Positions 24,674 to 33,347 of a stretch of 64,000 nt of DNA are shown here, piece by piece. The DNA lies in assembly GCA_014378485.1 (NCBI GenBank), contig JACMNO010000082.1, positions 1 through 64,000 on the forward strand, in the 5' to 3' direction. Each line of letters opens with the position of its first letter. Position 1 is the stretch's first letter. The stretch is from Bacteroidia bacterium. Lineage in GTDB: Bacteria > Bacteroidota > Bacteroidia > B-17B0 > Aurantibacillaceae. The notes beneath the pieces were generated by a model. The model worked only from the letters and a program-made list of their open reading frames with translations. It was not told where the DNA came from and ran no database searches. The position numbers and the translations under genes are program-made.

Positions 24674-26317
24674 CTACTGTACTACATTCAGCTTACTTTT
24701 CCGGTAGCCGTACATTAAATATACAACAAGGCCAATTACAAGCCACACTCCAAACATCATCCAGTTGGTCCAGCCCATACCTGTAAGCAGATAACAGCAA
24801 GACAATAAACCAAGCACAGGGATCAGGGAATAATTCTTAATGAAAGAAAAAATGGCAAGGGTGATCCACACCAGGTAAAATACAATCATTGGAATATTAT
24901 AGGACGTATCATCATTGATAATCATACTCGCATGGTTAGAAAAAATAACAGCTAAAGAGACAACTGTTATTACCGGAACAATGTATTTAGAATTAATATA
25001 AGGCATTTTAAATTTTCCTTTTTCTTTGGCATTCATATTACGTGGCAGGATCAACACACCGCCACATACCAATACAAAGGCAAATAAAGTTCCGATACTG
25101 GTAAAGTCTAAAACAAACTTTGGTGTGGTAAAGAAAATAGGAATACCAACTACTAAACCGGTTATTAAAGTGGAGAATGCCGGAGTTTTATATTTAGGAT
25201 GGATCTCTGCAAATTTCTTTGGCAATAATCCGTCGCGGCTCATAGCCATCCAGATCCTTGGTTGCCCCATTTGAAATACCAAAATCACACTAGTCATTGC
25301 TATTACCGCTGCAAAGGATACAATAAATAACATCCACTTAATACCTTTTAAAGCAAACACTTCTGCTAAAGGATCGGATACGTTTAAAGCAGTATAAGAA
25401 ACCATTCCTGTTAAGACAAGAGCTAAAATAATAAATACAACGGTGCAAATAATTAATGAATAGATCATACCACGCGGCAGATCTCGCTGAGGATTTTTGC
25501 TTTCTTCAGCTAAGGTAGAAACAGCATCAAAACCAATGTATGCAAAAAACACCCCTGATACTCCTGCCATCACTCCACTGAATTGGTTCGGCATAAACGG
25601 TGTCCAATTATCAATGTCAACATAAGATGCGCCAACGATGATCACCAGCAAAATGATAGCGAGTTTTATGATAACCATAATATTACTGGCATTGCGGGAT
25701 TCCTTAGTCCCAACATAAACTAACCAGGTTACTAAAATATTGATCATCACTGCCGGCAGATCAAAAATAAGTTTTACACCCATAACAACCGGTGCAGTAT
25801 TCCAGGCATCACTCAACTTACCAACTTTGCTATCCAAAAAAGCTTGATGCGAATCAGGATAATTATTTGTTAACCAAGTTGGGATGTGCAAGCCAAATCC
25901 TTCAATTAAATTCACAAAATAACCGCTCCATGAAAATGCTACATAAATATTACCAATAGAATATTCCATTAAAAGTGCCCAGCCAATAATCCAGGCAGCC
26001 AACTCACCAAAAGAAACATACGCATATGTGTAGGCACTTCCGGAGGCAGGGACACGCGTTGCAAAATCAGCATAACACATAGCAGTGAAGCCGCAGGCAA
26101 TCGCACAAATAACAAACAAAAATACTACTGCCGGCCCGCCCGAAAAACATGCAGAACCAATACTGCTAAAACTACCCGCCCCAATAATGGCGGCGATACC
26201 GAAAAAAGTTAAGTCTCTAACAGTTAGTACCCGGTGTAAACCAACTCCATGGCTTTCAGCATCGGTAATAGCTGTAATTGATTTTCTGCGAAGTAAATTA
26301 TTAAAAATAAAACCCAT
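24674..26317 (-). CDS. APC-superfamily amino acid permease
   Basis: A 547-residue inner-membrane transporter of the amino acid-polyamine-organocation superfamily, most like cationic amino acid transporters. The first helix carries the unwound substrate-binding motif as AAIIGAGSFSSIGSACFSGG (canonical GAGIF), followed by CYADFATRVPASGSAYTYAY. The conserved FFAYIGFDAVSTLAEESKNP is in the sixth-helix region, and ISRDG-like MSRDGLLPKKFAEIHPKYKTP follows. About 13-14 hydrophobic helices are visible. It has no soluble domain and is apparently monocistronic. Substrate (probably a basic or small neutral amino acid) is inferred from the family only. Confidence 0.9.
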   Translation of the reverse strand: MGFIFNNLLRRKSITAITDAESHGVGLHRVLTVRDLTFFGIAAIIGAGSFSSIGSACFSGGPAVVFLFVICAIACGFTAMCYADFATRVPASGSAYTYAYVSFGELAAWIIGWALLMEYSIGNIYVAFSWSGYFVNLIEGFGLHIPTWLTNNYPDSHQAFLDSKVGKLSDAWNTAPVVMGVKLIFDLPAVMINILVTWLVYVGTKESRNASNIMVIIKLAIILLVIIVGASYVDIDNWTPFMPNQFSGVMAGVSGVFFAYIGFDAVSTLAEESKNPQRDLPRGMIYSLIICTVVFIILALVLTGMVSYTALNVSDPLAEVFALKGIKWMLFIVSFAAVIAMTSVILVFQMGQPRIWMAMSRDGLLPKKFAEIHPKYKTPAFSTLITGLVVGIPIFFTTPKFVLDFTSIGTLFAFVLVCGGVLILPRNMNAKEKGKFKMPYINSKYIVPVITVVSLAVIFSNHASMIINDDTSYNIPMIVFYLVWITLAIFSFIKNYSLIPVLGLLSCCYLLTGMGWTNWMMFGVWLVIGLVVYLMYGYRKSKLNVVQ

Positions 26318-26351
26318 ACTTAAAAACTATTAATGCTTTAAACAAATATAA

Positions 26352-27875
26352 CTATTTAACTAAATGTTTGATAAAAGGAATTTTTTTTAAGATTCCAGGA
26401 TTCAGATACAGTAACGGAATCATTAATAAAAATGGGATAAAAGGGACTTTATACCTTACAATCGCTCCAGTGACGGTTGTCGTAATACCTATTAAGATAA
26501 ATGAAATGATGATGATAGAAATAAAACAGATCAATAAATTATGATCTATAAAAGCCTTTTCCTTAAACACAAAACAAAATATAAAAAATAAAAGAATTCC
26601 TAAATTTTCAGCAGAAGCCATGAGCTCAAGAACAGAACGACTGTCATAAAAAAAAGGTTTGCAAAGCACATTATAAAAAGACTGTGGAATTAGTTTAACA
26701 AAAGAAGAGAAAGAATACTGTAACCTGTCTATATTAATAGCTGAACCCGAAGGTGCGCAGGTTGCTTCCAATGAAAAGTAAGAAGTGTCTTTATTATTGG
26801 TTTCATAAATCGTATCTCTTAAATTGTGGGTATCCCAATACATAAAAGCGGAATGCCTATCAAGCTGGTACAAATTATTAACGGTATCCACCCTTTTGTA
26901 ATGTGTGGAATCTTTATATTCCAAACGAATATATTTCTCTCCTCTCATAAAAAAGATCCCTCCTTTACTTAGGCTCACAAAATCATTCTGCCTCACGACA
27001 ATGGTATTCAATACATCTTTATTGAAAACAAATTTTAAGGTTACAATTCCAATACCGTAGATCAACACCATCGAGCCCGCATAAAACAACATCACTCTTT
27101 TAATCCTGTAATGTTTAACAATTACAAACAATATTAATGGAATAATCAACAAAGCAATAATGTATGGCTTGATGATCATGAAAAAGAAAACCGAAGTGGC
27201 AAAAAGTAAAAAGTATTTGAATTTAAATTGCCGGTGAATAAATAATTTGACAAATGAATATGTAAACAATCCTAATAAGCAGATAGCAATAGGTTCCTTT
27301 AAAACTCCCGAAGTCCAGAATAAAATAGAAGGTGTTAAAAAAATGATTGCTGCGAGAATAATTTCTTTTTTTGGAAAATATTTTTTAAAGGTTTTATAAA
27401 AAGCATATTGGCCAATAAAAGACAAGATCAACATTACTAAAGCATGTACAGCATATTGCCCGAATGAGAATAACATAATCAGCGCATTTAGCCGAATGGG
27501 TGTACGGTTATCATTTAAAAAAAAATCAGAGGTCACATCAGCCCTGCCCCATTTTTCAATATGCTTAAAATAAGGATCGTACAGTGAGTCTGTATCCATT
27601 TCAGAATGCAGACCAAATATCATTTTGAAAAAATCAGGAACATGTTTAGGTAATGCGTTGTATATTATTTTAGCGTCATGCAGTGTTGAAACACTGTCGC
27701 CGTTAAACCCCGAGGGGTAATAGCAAAAATATACCCAGTAATAAGCATAACAGGCCAGGCATTTAATAATTAAAATTCCAAAAATCAATTTCAACGACAG
27801 ATGATCGTCTTTAAAAAAAGAAATCCTGCTTATTAAAAAGCAAAACACTAAAAAATATATTGAAGCTACAATCAA
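26352..27875 (-). CDS. Large polytopic membrane protein, GT-C-like, unknown
   Basis: A 507-residue integral membrane protein with about 10-11 hydrophobic helices. Between helices 2 and 4 a soluble loop contains FNGDSVSTLHDAKIIYNALP, with an early Asp, which recalls the first extracytoplasmic loop of GT-C-type glycosyltransferases or O-antigen-type enzymes; a second long hydrophilic loop (about residues 300-395) lies before the last helices. I do not recognise a named family. It is the last gene of a four-gene minus-strand operon, six bases after the acetyltransferase. A role in lipid-linked or surface glycan handling is an inference from topology and from the PAP2 gene at the head of the operon. 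Confidence 0.6.
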   Translation of the reverse strand: MIVASIYFLVFCFLISRISFFKDDHLSLKLIFGILIIKCLACYAYYWVYFCYYPSGFNGDSVSTLHDAKIIYNALPKHVPDFFKMIFGLHSEMDTDSLYDPYFKHIEKWGRADVTSDFFLNDNRTPIRLNALIMLFSFGQYAVHALVMLILSFIGQYAFYKTFKKYFPKKEIILAAIIFLTPSILFWTSGVLKEPIAICLLGLFTYSFVKLFIHRQFKFKYFLLFATSVFFFMIIKPYIIALLIIPLILFVIVKHYRIKRVMLFYAGSMVLIYGIGIVTLKFVFNKDVLNTIVVRQNDFVSLSKGGIFFMRGEKYIRLEYKDSTHYKRVDTVNNLYQLDRHSAFMYWDTHNLRDTIYETNNKDTSYFSLEATCAPSGSAINIDRLQYSFSSFVKLIPQSFYNVLCKPFFYDSRSVLELMASAENLGILLFFIFCFVFKEKAFIDHNLLICFISIIIISFILIGITTTVTGAIVRYKVPFIPFLLMIPLLYLNPGILKKIPFIKHLVK

Positions 27876-27881
27876 ATTAAT

Positions 27882-28319
27882 TTAATATTCTTCAAAAAAT
27901 TTAATTCCCATTAAACGCTTATTTCCTTCCAGGCTTTCGAAGCCAAACTGAGCATATAAACTGTGAGCATCTAAAGTAGCTAACATAAAACGACGTAGTT
28001 TTTTTATAACTTCTTGTTCCATTATAAATTTTATCAACTCTTTACTTAAGTCCTGCCCTCGGTAATCTTTATCTATAAATACATCCGCTAAATAACCAAA
28101 AGTAGCGTAATCAGTGATCACTCTTGCAAAACCCACTTGCATATGATTATGATATATCCCAAAGCATAAGCTGCCTTCAATTGATTGCTTAACAATTTCT
28201 AATGGAATATTTTTTGCCCAGTAACTTTCTTCACTTAAGTAGTGATGGATATAATCAATTTTCAATTTTGATTTATTAGTGGAATACAAATACTCACCTA
28301 TTTGTTTTTCATTTATCAT
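27882..28319 (-). CDS. GNAT-family N-acetyltransferase
   Basis: A 145-residue complete GNAT domain. The acetyl-CoA loop is in IDKDYRGQDLSKELIKFIME (Q/RxxGxG/A variant RGQDLS), preceded by VGFARVITDYATFGYLADVF, and the terminal strand is LYAQFGFESLEG. The pattern resembles the small GNATs annotated in many bacteria as YjgM/Rv-type general acetyltransferases; substrate unknown. Its ATG overlaps the stop of the upstream propeller-like gene by four bases, and it is followed six bases later by the polytopic membrane protein. Confidence 0.85.
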   Translation of the reverse strand: MINEKQIGEYLYSTNKSKLKIDYIHHYLSEESYWAKNIPLEIVKQSIEGSLCFGIYHNHMQVGFARVITDYATFGYLADVFIDKDYRGQDLSKELIKFIMEQEVIKKLRRFMLATLDAHSLYAQFGFESLEGNKRLMGIKFFEEY

Positions 28320-29176
28320 AGATTGTTTACGATAGCTAATTGTTTCGTTTTAGAATCAAACACAAAACGGGTGATTTTTTTAATACCCAAACCGGAAAAA
28401 GTAAAGAGTGTTTCCCATTGTCTGCTTTGTTCATTATATCGCAAAAGATCAGCATTTTCTGATTTGATTAATCCTAATTCATCATGCCAGATGAAATCTT
28501 CATTAGTTGAAGGATAGGATGCGTATACATTGCTCTCTTTCAAGGCAGGGTCATAGATCCTGAAATGTGTGGACGAAGAATCTTTTATAGCATAAATGAA
28601 TTTGGAGCTTGCTCCTATTTTCTTAAAAGCCCTGGTTGGGTGTTCACAAATCCATGTGTCCTTATTAGTTTTCAAATTCAATGCTCTTAACGAATGTGGG
28701 TTTGTTAGCTTAAAATACAAAAGCGTATCAGTATTTAACCAGGCATGATAACCAACAGAATCAGTACCTTCATGAATAATTTTTTTAAATGTTCCATCCA
28801 TATTGAATTGCCACAAACGTTGTGCGGAATCTTTCTCTACAACTACTGCGCTTAAACCCGTGCCATTGGGAATTATGGTGGGAGAATATTCACTTACCTG
28901 TGACTTGGTAAGATTTATATGTGTTTTTTTTGAAATAGAATATTGGTACAAGTCCGCTTGTTTACTCTCATCGATACTCACATAAATCACAGATTTACGA
29001 TTAGTTGTAAATACAGGCTGGTTATCATAACCCAAACGCTTATTGATATTCAGCGCATTTTTATAAATATATTTTCCTTCTTTTTTTTCTACTTTAAACA
29101 ACCAGATATCGGTTTCGGGTAGTTGTGCAAAAGCAATGAATGGAGTCAGAAAGCTTATTAATAATACTTTTTTCAT
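28316..29176 (-). CDS. Secreted TolB/PD40-like beta-propeller protein
   Basis: A 286-residue exported protein with a signal peptide (MKKVLLISFLTPFIAFAQ). The rest reads as WD40-like/PD40 blades: repeated short units with S/T-P-xx-xxxG or D-x-x-x-L-Y patterns, for example VFTTNRKSVIYVSIDESKQADLY and YSPTIIPNGTGLSAVVVEKD. That is the type of blade found in TolB-like propellers and in the sugar- or protein-binding parts of periplasmic proteins. No catalytic residues can be picked out. The start overlaps the PAP2 stop by one base (TAATG) and the end overlaps the GNAT start, so it belongs to a tightly packed operon. Confidence 0.65.
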   Translation of the reverse strand: MKKVLLISFLTPFIAFAQLPETDIWLFKVEKKEGKYIYKNALNINKRLGYDNQPVFTTNRKSVIYVSIDESKQADLYQYSISKKTHINLTKSQVSEYSPTIIPNGTGLSAVVVEKDSAQRLWQFNMDGTFKKIIHEGTDSVGYHAWLNTDTLLYFKLTNPHSLRALNLKTNKDTWICEHPTRAFKKIGASSKFIYAIKDSSSTHFRIYDPALKESNVYASYPSTNEDFIWHDELGLIKSENADLLRYNEQSRQWETLFTFSGLGIKKITRFVFDSKTKQLAIVNNL

Positions 29177-29760
29177 TATACTTCAACGGTTTGGTGAAAC
29201 CTTTTCTTAAACGTGAATTGAATCAATAAGTAAATCATATATCCCCAAAATAAGCCAACGAGCAAGCCCACAAAAATATCAGAAGGATAATGCACGCCCA
29301 AATAAATACGTGAATATGCCGTTAAACCAGCCCATGCAAAAAATGTGCTTCTGAACAGTAAAGATTCCTTGCTAAATAATAAAAACAGTAACATAGCTAT
29401 ACCGAAACTATTAGTGGAATGCCCCGAAAAAAAGCCATATATGCCACCTCTATAACCATTAACAATATGCACTTGCGATTGGATTTCAATATTGTGTGTT
29501 GGTCGGTAACGCTTAATGGCATGCTTAGTAATGTTTGAGGTTTGATCCGTTAGAATAATCATTAAACCCAGAAACCCCAGTAAAATAAAGAGTTTTCGGG
29601 AACCATATCTCTTGTAAACCATGAATAACCAGTAAGCAAACAGTGGAGAAAAGATCCAGATTCCCGATACATACCACATTAAAAGATCAATAAGTGGGCT
29701 ATGACAAGCATTAATTATAAGCAATAACTGCCTGTCTAATAATTCCAATTGGTCTAACAT
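29176..29760 (-). CDS. PAP2-family membrane phosphatase
   Basis: A 194-residue integral membrane phosphatase of the PAP2 superfamily, enzymes that dephosphorylate lipid phosphates such as undecaprenyl pyrophosphate or phosphatidylglycerophosphate. The three signature blocks are KHAIKRYRPTH, FFSGHSTNSFG (PSGH variant with FSGH) and SRIYLGVHYPSDIFVG, lying on the outer face between about six helices. It is the first gene of a four-gene operon (PAP2, propeller, GNAT, polytopic protein). The upstream gap to purH is divergent and AT-rich. The exact lipid substrate cannot be told. Confidence 0.92.
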   Translation of the reverse strand: MLDQLELLDRQLLLIINACHSPLIDLLMWYVSGIWIFSPLFAYWLFMVYKRYGSRKLFILLGFLGLMIILTDQTSNITKHAIKRYRPTHNIEIQSQVHIVNGYRGGIYGFFSGHSTNSFGIAMLLFLLFSKESLLFRSTFFAWAGLTAYSRIYLGVHYPSDIFVGLLVGLFWGYMIYLLIQFTFKKRFHQTVEV

Positions 29761-29896
29761 TATTTAAAAGTATGTAAAAAGACTTCATATGTTGCATTTT
29801 TCCATTAAAACCAGATTGTTAAAAACTTGTTATCAGTAGATTGTTATAGATTTTTCAGCACTTTTCAACAAAGTAGTGATATGCAGTTCGAACAAT

Positions 29897-29904
29897 TATC
29901 TTTG
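29897..29904 (+). promoter_or_regulatory. Candidate -7 box upstream of purH
   Basis: TATCTTTG matches the Bacteroidota housekeeping -7 consensus TAnnTTTG. It lies 16 bases before the ATG at 29921, which implies a very short leader and argues against translation from the ATG at 29876. No convincing -33 TTTG was found at the expected distance, so confidence is moderate. Confidence 0.35.
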
Positions 29905-29920
29905 TGTTTTACTAGAGTTT

Positions 29921-31450
29921 ATGAGCAATTTAAAGAAAATAAATAGTGCCCTGATTTCCGTTTATTACAAAGATAACCTTGAACCGGTTATCAAAAAATT
30001 AAACGAGTTAGGCGTAACGATTTATAGTACAGGAGGTACCCAAACATTTATTGAAAAATTGGGAGCACCCGTGAAATCAGTTGAAGGACTCACTTCTTTT
30101 CCAGAGATTCTTGGAGGAAGAGTGAAAACATTACATCCAAAAATTTTTGGTGGCATTTTGGGAAGACGAGAATTAGATGCCGATGTAGCCCAAATGGAAC
30201 AACATGAAATTCCCAATATTGATTTGGTGATTGTTGACCTTTACCCTTTTGAAGAAACACTTGCAAGCGGTGCATCAGAAGAAGATATTATCGAAAAAAT
30301 TGACATTGGAGGTATTTCCCTGATCAGGGCAGCCGCTAAAAATTTCAATGATGTGGTCATCGTTTCTTCTAGAAATGATTACTCTTCGCTATTGAATTTA
30401 CTGAACGAAAAAAATGGTTTTTCAGATATTTCTGACCGTAAAACTTATGCCGCTAAAGCATTTGCCATGAGCAGCTATTACGACACGGCTATCTTTAATT
30501 ACTTTAATGCAACTGAGCAATTACCGATTTTAAGAAACAGTATTAACAATGGCTCTGCGCTGCGTTACGGAGAAAATCCCCATCAAAAAGGTGTCTTCTA
30601 TGGCGATATGGAAGCGATGTTTGAAAAATTGAACGGTAAAGAATTATCTTACAATAATTTATTGGACGTAGATGCGGCGGTTAACTTAATAGCTGATTTC
30701 ATAGAAGAACCAACCTTTGCTATTTTAAAACACAACAATGCATGCGGCATTGCCAGCAGACCGAAATTAGCAGATGCTTATAAAGATGCCTTAGCGGGTG
30801 ATCCTGTTTCAGCGTTCGGAGGAATTTTAATCAGCAATACCGAAATTGATTTTGAAACAGCAGAAGAGATTCATAAACTATTTTGTGAAGTGGTAATCGC
30901 GCCTTCCTATTCTGCAAACGCATTGGCCATCTTAAAAACAAAGAACAACCGCATCATCCTCGTTCAGAAGCCGTTAGAGCTTCCTCAAAAACAAATTCGT
31001 ACTTTACTGAATGGTATCGTTGAGCAGGACAGAGATTCGGTTTCAGAAACAAATAGTAATTTACAAACCGTAACTAACGTAGCGCCTACTGAAGCGCAAA
31101 TTAAAGATTTGTTATTCGCAAACAAACTGGCAAAACATACAAAATCCAACACGGTTGTATTGGCTAAAAACAATCAGTTATTGGCGAGTGGCACTGGGCA
31201 AACATCCCGTGTAGATGCTTTAAAACAGGCTATTGTAAAAGCGGAAAACTTTGGTTTTGATCTGAAAGGCGCTGTGATGGCCAGTGATGCCTTTTTTCCT
31301 TTTGCAGATTGTGTGGAGATTGCCCACAAAGTTGGCATTGATACTGTTATTCAACCAGGGGGCTCCATTAAGGATAAAGATAGTATAGAATATTGCAATG
31401 AAAAAGGCATGAGCATGGTATTTACAGGAACAAGACATTTTAAACACTAG
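29921..31450 (+). CDS. purH: Bifunctional AICAR transformylase/IMP cyclohydrolase
   Basis: PurH carries out the last two steps of IMP synthesis, formylating AICAR with 10-formyl-THF and cyclising FAICAR. From the preferred ATG at 29921 it has 509 residues, close to the usual length. The N-terminal cyclohydrolase domain (to about residue 190) shows ALISVYYKD, TIYSTGGTQTFIE, GGRVKTLHPKIFGGIL and LYPFEET. The AICARFT domain shows LRYGENPHQKG, the catalytic KHNNACG and SAFGGI, then SDAFFPFADCVEIA and the C-terminal FTGTRHFKH. It stands directly before the mre cluster on the same strand, with a 134-base gap. Confidence 0.97.
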   Translation: MSNLKKINSALISVYYKDNLEPVIKKLNELGVTIYSTGGTQTFIEKLGAPVKSVEGLTSFPEILGGRVKTLHPKIFGGILGRRELDADVAQMEQHEIPNIDLVIVDLYPFEETLASGASEEDIIEKIDIGGISLIRAAAKNFNDVVIVSSRNDYSSLLNLLNEKNGFSDISDRKTYAAKAFAMSSYYDTAIFNYFNATEQLPILRNSINNGSALRYGENPHQKGVFYGDMEAMFEKLNGKELSYNNLLDVDAAVNLIADFIEEPTFAILKHNNACGIASRPKLADAYKDALAGDPVSAFGGILISNTEIDFETAEEIHKLFCEVVIAPSYSANALAILKTKNNRIILVQKPLELPQKQIRTLLNGIVEQDRDSVSETNSNLQTVTNVAPTEAQIKDLLFANKLAKHTKSNTVVLAKNNQLLASGTGQTSRVDALKQAIVKAENFGFDLKGAVMASDAFFPFADCVEIAHKVGIDTVIQPGGSIKDKDSIEYCNEKGMSMVFTGTRHFKH

Positions 31451-31584
31451 GTTCAGAATCTGGAAAAATAATTTATGTCAAAAAAATAATGTCACGAATA
31501 GTAGAAGTACAAAAACCAAAGAATACATTAATAAATCCAAAAAATATATAACACTTTAACATAACAATAAACTAATTTTCACAT

Positions 31585-32607
31585 ATGGCTTTATTCGATT
31601 TTTTAACCCAGGACATTGCAATTGACTTAGGTACAGCCAACACTATCATCATTCATAACGAAAAAGTGGTAGTTGATCAACCAAGTATTGTTGCAGTGGA
31701 TAGAACTACAGGTAAGGTGATTGCGGTTGGCAAACAGGCGCAGATGATGCATGGAAAAACACATGAGAATATTAAAACCATTCGTCCATTAAGAGATGGG
31801 GTGATTGCCGATTTCCAGGCAGCTGAGGAAATGATCAAAGGAATGATCAAAATGATTAACCCAGGAAATCGTTTTTTTAAACCTTCTTTACGTATGGTAA
31901 TTTGTATCCCAAGCGGGATTACAGAGGTTGAAAAACGTGCGGTACGTGACAGTGCTGAACATGCAGGAGCGAAAGAAGTTTACATGATTCATGAACCCAT
32001 GGCAGCCGCAATTGGTATGGGCATTGATGTGGAAGAACCTATGGGAAATATGATCATCGATATTGGTGGTGGTACTTCTGAAATTGCGGTAATTGCGTTA
32101 GGAGGAATTGTATGTGATAAATCAACTCGTATTGCCGGTGATGATTTTAACGCGAACATTGAAGAATACATGCGTCGCCAGCATAACATTTTAATTGGAG
32201 AGCGAAGTGCAGAGCAAGTAAAAATTGAAGTTGGGGCGGCCATGACTGAAATCGAAAATCCCCCGGCAGATTATGCCGTTCAAGGGCGCGATTTAATGAG
32301 TGGTATTCCTAAAGAAGTATTTGTTAGTTATGTTGAGATTGCTCATTGCCTTGATAAATCTATTTCCAAGATTGAAGAAGCGATTTTAAATGCCTTGGAG
32401 ATGACACCCCCGGAATTAGCGGCCGACATTTACCGTACTGGTATTTATATGGCAGGTGGTGGTTCTTTATTAAGAGGATTAGATAAACGTATTTCATTAA
32501 AAACAAAATTGCCGGTCCATGTGTGTGAGGATCCGTTAAGAGCTGTTGCCCGCGGAACAGGCATAGCCCTTAAAAATGTTCACAAATTTCCTTTCTTAAT
32601 CAAATAA
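31585..32607 (+). CDS. mreB: Rod shape-determining protein MreB
   Basis: MreB is the bacterial actin that forms membrane-bound filaments guiding lateral cell-wall synthesis. The 340-residue protein has phosphate-1 IAIDLGTANTIIIH, the KxxxGK-like core, the phosphate-2 motif MIIDIGGGTSEIAVIALGG, IAGDDFNANIEEYMRRQHN, and the adenosine motif MAGGGSLLRGLDKRIS. The end is KFPFLIK. It begins the elongasome cluster (mreB, OMP, mreC, mreD, mrdA, rodA), so this organism is probably rod-shaped. There is an OMP gene 42 bases downstream, unlike the usual mreB-mreC junction. Confidence 0.97.
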   Translation: MALFDFLTQDIAIDLGTANTIIIHNEKVVVDQPSIVAVDRTTGKVIAVGKQAQMMHGKTHENIKTIRPLRDGVIADFQAAEEMIKGMIKMINPGNRFFKPSLRMVICIPSGITEVEKRAVRDSAEHAGAKEVYMIHEPMAAAIGMGIDVEEPMGNMIIDIGGGTSEIAVIALGGIVCDKSTRIAGDDFNANIEEYMRRQHNILIGERSAEQVKIEVGAAMTEIENPPADYAVQGRDLMSGIPKEVFVSYVEIAHCLDKSISKIEEAILNALEMTPPELAADIYRTGIYMAGGGSLLRGLDKRISLKTKLPVHVCEDPLRAVARGTGIALKNVHKFPFLIK

Positions 32608-32649
32608 AAAAATTAAAAAAAACAGTATTAACAGTAAAAAAAACGACTT

Positions 32650-33315
32650 ATGAAAAAATTAAAAGTATTCTCATTCCTATTATTAGGAACATTATTATCA
32701 AACACAAACATGACAGCGCAGGATGACAACACTGCATTTGACAAAGGAACAGTTGTTATTACAGCGGGTTTAGGTTTTCCAGATTTTAACCGTTTAGATA
32801 CACGAACCAGATATACTGGAAATGGTGCATACAATTCAACTACTGTGAGAGGTTTTGGTCCATTAATTTTAAAAGGTGACTTTGGTATTGTAAAATTTAA
32901 ATGGGGACATACACTTGGGCTGGGATTTGTTCTAGGATATAATTCTACTACGGTTAACTTTGCTTATACAGACTACAAATATAATTATGGTAATGGTAAT
33001 TACTATTATGAAACCTATAATCAAACCGACAGATTCAAAACAATTACAGTTGGGGCTCGCGCAACCTACCATTTCTTTACTAAAGAAAAAATAGATTGTT
33101 ATGCCAATGTTGGTTTAGGATATAATATCAGAACTTACTCACGCACAACAAATGATCCTTATGGGAATTATGCGTATAGCGGTGCTCAATCTGGTGCTTA
33201 CACTGCTTTTACAGCTGGTATCAGATATTATTTTACAAAAAACTTTGGAGTTTATGCAGAGTTAGGTTGGGATATGTCAACACCAATACAAGCGGGAATA
33301 GCACTTAAGTTTTAA
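32650..33315 (+). CDS. Outer-membrane beta-barrel protein
   Basis: A 221-residue exported protein with a signal peptide (MKKLKVFSFLLLGTLLSNTNMTA). The mature part alternates hydrophobic and polar residues with many Tyr/Gly/Asn, as in an eight-stranded outer-membrane beta barrel; recognisable strands are VVITAGLGFPDF, HTLGLGFVLGYN, TITVGARATYHFF and NFGVYAELGWDM. The last residue is Phe (ending GIALKF), the usual outer-membrane insertion signal. It belongs to the general outer-membrane beta-barrel group common in Bacteroidota and is not tied to a named family. It is placed between mreB and mreC, 42 and 32 bases from its neighbours. Confidence 0.75.
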   Translation: MKKLKVFSFLLLGTLLSNTNMTAQDDNTAFDKGTVVITAGLGFPDFNRLDTRTRYTGNGAYNSTTVRGFGPLILKGDFGIVKFKWGHTLGLGFVLGYNSTTVNFAYTDYKYNYGNGNYYYETYNQTDRFKTITVGARATYHFFTKEKIDCYANVGLGYNIRTYSRTTNDPYGNYAYSGAQSGAYTAFTAGIRYYFTKNFGVYAELGWDMSTPIQAGIALKF

Positions 33316-33347
33316 TGCATTTTCTTCCACAGCCTTTTAAATTATAA

